A program made the translations under genes and the position numbers. A DNA stretch of 64,000 nucleotides, from the NCBI RefSeq assembly GCF_028553745.1, contig NZ_CP067129.1, positions 664,501 through 728,500 on the forward strand, read 5' to 3'. The stretch comes from Paracoccus seriniphilus. Lineage in GTDB: Bacteria; Pseudomonadota; Alphaproteobacteria; Rhodobacterales; Rhodobacteraceae. The notes under the pieces are model-generated. The model had not been told where the DNA came from and made no database searches. It saw nothing but the letters and a program-made list of their open reading frames with translations. This document shows, piece by piece, positions 61,093 to 64,000 of the stretch. Position 1 is the stretch's first letter. Each line of letters begins with the position of its first letter.

Positions 61093-62609
61093 ATCTGGGC
61101 GACCTCCATTCCATGTGCGCCGCCCAACATCAGGCCGATCTGTTCAAGCGAGAGTCCTTCGGTGGGGACGGGTGGTGAGAGCTTGCCCTCATTGAGGGCG
61201 CAGAAACGGTCTGACAGTTCCAGCAATTCGTCCAGATCCTGGGAAATGACGATCACGCCCGCACCATCCCGCGCCAGATCCAGCAGGGCCTGACGCACCG
61301 ATGCCGCCGCGCCGGCATCAACACCCCATGTCGGCTGGTTGACGATCAGCACGCTAGGGGCCTGCATCACCTCGCGCCCGATGACGAATTTCTGCAGATT
61401 TCCGCCGGACAGGGCACGCGCTGCCGTGCCCGGACCGGGGGTGCGGACATCGAATTCCGCAATGACCTGCTTGGCGTAATCGCGCGCGGCAGATTTGTCG
61501 ATCAATCCGCCATGCACCAGCTTCCTGCGCGTTGCGGCGGTCAGCAATGTGTTTTCGGTCAGGCTGAAATCGGGCACGGCGGCATGTCCCAGGCGATCCT
61601 CCGGCGCGGCCAGCAGCCCCGCCGCGCGTCGCGCCTGCGGGCCCAGATGGCCCAGATCCCGGCCTTCCAGCCGGATTGCGCCATGGGGGCTGCGCCTTTC
61701 GCCCGAGAGGGCGGACAGCAATTCCTCCTGTCCGTTCCCGGCGACCCCGCCGATGCCGAGGATCTCTCCGGCGCGCAGGGTCAGCGACAGGGATTTCAGC
61801 GCCGTGCTTTCGGCATCGGGAGCGGGCAGGGACAGATCCTCGACCTCCAGCAGGATCTCTCCGGCCTGACGTCCGCTGCGGTCGATCCGGCGCATTTCGC
61901 CGCCCACCATCATCGCGGCCAGTTCGCTGGCGGAATGGTCGCGCGGGTTGCAGCTGTCCACGACCTTGCCGTGGCGCAGGATGGTGGCGCGGTCGCAATG
62001 GCTGCGGATCTCTTCCAGCTTGTGGCTGATATAGAGGATCGCCGTGCCCTGTGCCGCCAGCTTGCGCAGGGTGGCAAACAGCAATTCGGCCTCTTGCGGG
62101 GTCAGGACGCTTGTCGGCTCATCCATGATCAGCAGACGCGGGTCCTGCAACAGACAGCGGATGATCTCGACCCGTTGCCGTTCCCCCGCAGACAGCGATG
62201 CGACGCGCCGTCCGGGGTTCAGGGGCAGGCCGAATTCATGGCTGACACTGGAAATGCGCGCGGCCAGTTCACGCCGAGCCGGCGGATTCTCCATGCCCAG
62301 GGCAATGTTCTCGGCGACGGTCAGCGCATCGAACAGGCTGAAATGCTGAAACACCATGGCCACACCGGCACCGCGGGCGGCGCGCGGGTCCGATGGCGCA
62401 TGGGGCTGTCCGGAAAGCATCATGTGGCCGTCATCTGGGCGCACGAGGCCATAGATCATCTTGACCAGGGTCGATTTGCCCGCGCCGTTTTCGCCCAGCA
62501 GGGCGTGGATCTCGCCGCGCGAGATCTGAAAGGATACATCGTCATTGGCGCGAACGCCGGGATAGGACTTGCCGATCCCCTGTGCCAGGAACACCGCCTC
62601 TGTCGTCAA
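61089..62609 (-). CDS. Double ABC ATPase of the BMP/nucleoside transporter
   Basis: 506 residues from a TTG start with GGAGGG 8 nt upstream; the ATG at 62642 lies before that ribosome site. Two ABC domains: domain 1 has Walker A GENGAGKSTL, signature LSAGERQRVEI, Walker B LLIMDEPTSVL; domain 2 has a diverged GVAGNGQEELL in place of Walker A, LSGGNLQKFVI signature and SVLIVNQPTWGVD in place of the DEPT Walker B. Such asymmetry is normal in sugar/nucleoside-type ATPases. Its end overlaps the permease by 4 nt. It diverges from dnaE across 95 nt. Confidence 0.93.
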   Translation of the reverse strand: MTTEAVFLAQGIGKSYPGVRANDDVSFQISRGEIHALLGENGAGKSTLVKMIYGLVRPDDGHMMLSGQPHAPSDPRAARGAGVAMVFQHFSLFDALTVAENIALGMENPPARRELAARISSVSHEFGLPLNPGRRVASLSAGERQRVEIIRCLLQDPRLLIMDEPTSVLTPQEAELLFATLRKLAAQGTAILYISHKLEEIRSHCDRATILRHGKVVDSCNPRDHSASELAAMMVGGEMRRIDRSGRQAGEILLEVEDLSLPAPDAESTALKSLSLTLRAGEILGIGGVAGNGQEELLSALSGERRSPHGAIRLEGRDLGHLGPQARRAAGLLAAPEDRLGHAAVPDFSLTENTLLTAATRRKLVHGGLIDKSAARDYAKQVIAEFDVRTPGPGTAARALSGGNLQKFVIGREVMQAPSVLIVNQPTWGVDAGAAASVRQALLDLARDGAGVIVISQDLDELLELSDRFCALNEGKLSPPVPTEGLSLEQIGLMLGGAHGMEVAQI

Positions 62610-62704
62610 ATTCCTGTCCCTCCGGTAAAATCTTCTCTGCATAGCGCGATGCTGGCTGTCTGGGCAATTGCACTGTTTGGTCAGGCTGGGATACTGTGTC
62701 GATC

Positions 62705-64000
62705 ATGGCGACAAAACCTCTTAAGTTCATCCATCTTCGCACACATTCCGAGCATTCGCTTCTGGAAGGCGCCATTCCGGTGGGCAAATTGCCGTCGCTT
62801 GCCGCCGAAGCGGGCATGCCGGCTGTGGCGCTGACCGACAGCAATGCCATGTTCGCGGCGCTGGAGTTCAGCGTGAAGGCGATGGACAAGGGGGTGCAGC
62901 CCATCATCGGTTGCCAGATCACGCTGGAGGCCGACGCGACCGGACCGGTGGTCCTGCTGGCGCAAAATCAGGCGGGCTGGCTGAACCTGATGTCGCTGTC
63001 CTCCTGCCTCTATCTGCGTAGCGATGGCAGCCTGCCCCATGTCACGCTGGATGAACTTTGCGAACGCTCTGAGGGGCTGATCTGTCTCACCGGCGGCGCG
63101 ACAGGCCCCCTTGGCCTGCTGATCGCGCAGGGACAGACCGACAAGGCCAATCTTCTGGCCGAACGCCTGGAGCGAAGCTTTCCGACCCGGCTCTATGTCG
63201 AATTGCAGCGCCATCCCGGTGAAAACGGCAAGCTGACCGAGGCAGAAGCGGCCTCGGAGGCGGGGCTGATATCGCTGGCCTATGCACGTGAATTGCCGCT
63301 GGTTGCTACCAATGACGCCTATTTCCCGAAGCCGGACCTCTATGAGGCGCATGACGCGCTGATCTGCATTTCCGAAAAGGCCTATATCGACCAGTCCCAG
63401 CCCCGTCGCCGCCTGACGCCGCAGCATTACTTCAAATCGCCCGAGGAAATGGCGGTCCTGTTTGCCGATCTGCCCGAGGCATTGGAAAACACGGTCGAAA
63501 TCGCCAAACGCTGCGCCTTTGCCGTCAGCCGGCACAAGCCGATCCTGCCGAAATTCGCCGATGACGAGGTCGAGGAGCTGCGCCGTCAGGCCCGCGAAGG
63601 GCTTGAGGCACGGCTGAAGGTCATTCCCCATGCCGTCCCGGTCGAGGATTACCACAAGCGGCTGGATTTCGAGCTGGGCATCATCGAACAGATGGGCTTT
63701 CCCGGCTATTTCCTGATCGTTGCGGATTTCATCAAATGGGCCAAGGATCACGACATCCCGGTCGGGCCGGGGCGGGGCTCGGGTGCGGGCTCTCTGGTTG
63801 CCTATGCGCTGACCATCACCGACCTTGACCCGCTGCGCTACAGCCTGCTGTTCGAACGCTTTCTGAACCCGGAACGGGTTTCGATGCCGGATTTCGACAT
63901 CGACTTCTGCATGGATCGCCGCGAAGAGGTGATCCGCTATGTGCAGCAGAAATACGGCAAGGAAAAGGTCGGCCAGATCATCACCTTCGGTGCGCTGCTG
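62705..64000 (+). CDS. dnaE: DNA polymerase III alpha subunit (3'-truncated by window edge)
   Basis: The first 432 codons are present with no stop; the full protein is about 1,150 residues. The N-terminal PHP domain begins [22 protein letters not shown]. The palm is visible: [51 protein letters not shown], which includes the first catalytic Asp pair (PDFDIDF). The start at ATG 62705 reads [12 protein letters not shown]. No strong ribosome-binding site is evident upstream (ACTGTGTCGATC). Confidence 0.97.
   Translation, partial: MATKPLKFIHLRTHSEHSLLEGAIPVGKLPSLAAEAGMPAVALTDSNAMFAALEFSVKAMDKGVQPIIGCQITLEADATGPVVLLAQNQAGWLNLMSLSSCLYLRSDGSLPHVTLDELCERSEGLICLTGGATGPLGLLIAQGQTDKANLLAERLERSFPTRLYVELQRHPGENGKLTEAEAASEAGLISLAYARELPLVATNDAYFPKPDLYEAHDALICISEKAYIDQSQPRRRLTPQHYFKSPEEMAVLFADLPEALENTVEIAKRCAFAVSRHKPILPKFADDEVEELRRQAREGLEARLKVIPHAVPVEDYHKRLDFELGIIEQMGFPGYFLIVADFIKWAKDHDIPVGPGRGSGAGSLVAYALTITDLDPLRYSLLFERFLNPERVSMPDFDIDFCMDRREEVIRYVQQKYGKEKVGQIITFGALL

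Noticed and set aside
1..64000. CRISPR array, tRNA or rRNA genes, prophage
   Set aside because: No regularly spaced repeats, no cloverleaf-like sequences with CCA-end context and no phage structural genes were seen while reading all intergenic regions.

Overview
This 64-kb window is a piece of a GC-rich alphaproteobacterial chromosome, most likely from the Rhodobacteraceae and probably Paracoccus or a close relative. The pointers are a rhodobacteral-type IscR with one cysteine, the DUF2849-cysI-cysH-DUF934 sulfur cluster, a DUF6638/DUF1523 gene group, a dimeric NADP-isocitrate dehydrogenase and a CobC-type threonine-phosphate decarboxylase. Assignments come from reading protein motifs by eye; no database search was possible. 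The window opens inside rplE and ends inside dnaE. Coding density is very high. No tRNA, rRNA, CRISPR array or prophage was seen, and no gene-free stretch exceeds 300 bases.

Layout. 1-3.05 kb: second half of the spc ribosomal operon (rplE-rpsN-rpsH-rplF-rplR-rpsE-rpmD), closed by a terminator. 3.1-7.75 kb: class V aminotransferase, divergent from a translationally coupled amidotransferase / glutamine-synthetase-like / FAD amine oxidase trio that looks like a polyamine gamma-glutamylation pathway. 7.7-11.5 kb: TerB-like protein, PPK2, a secreted unknown, CobC, YbjN. 11.6-15.1 kb: proC-csaA-hydroxyacid dehydrogenase, a CsbD stress protein with an ECF-like promoter, CorA. 15.1-17.7 kb: arsenic resistance (arsR, acr3, arsC, arsH). 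17.9-22.4 kb: assimilatory sulfate reduction (fpr, DUF934, cysH, cysI, DUF2849) and a divergent Lrp regulator. 22.5-29.4 kb: iscR, alpha/beta hydrolase, a tandem HD-domain protein, a Hint-domain protein, icd, an XRE regulator, DUF2061 and purQ. 29.5-33.7 kb: a DctB/DctD-like two-component pair followed by an IS30-family element. 33.8-41.2 kb: a His/Asp-rich unknown, metZ, folE2, a UvrD-type helicase and a two-domain SpoIIAA-like protein with a histone-H1-like tail. 41.4-48.1 kb: six same-strand genes of unknown function around an AAA ATPase. 48.1-56.9 kb: a peptide-type ABC transporter with two paralogous binding proteins and an M20 amidohydrolase. 57-62.6 kb: purU and a BMP-type nucleoside ABC transporter. 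62.7-64 kb: start of dnaE.

Most of the window is housekeeping. The best candidates for something undescribed are the AAA ATPase / coiled-coil / DUF6638 / DUF1523 block (41.4-48.1 kb), the SpoIIAA-SpoIIAA-H1-tail protein just before it, the tandem HD protein at 23.8 kb, and a DctD-like regulator that lacks the sigma-54 contact loop. Several intergenic hairpins and palindromes (rplR-rpsE spacer, arsR start, cys/lrp divergent region, XRE promoter, metZ and purU leaders) look like real regulatory sites.
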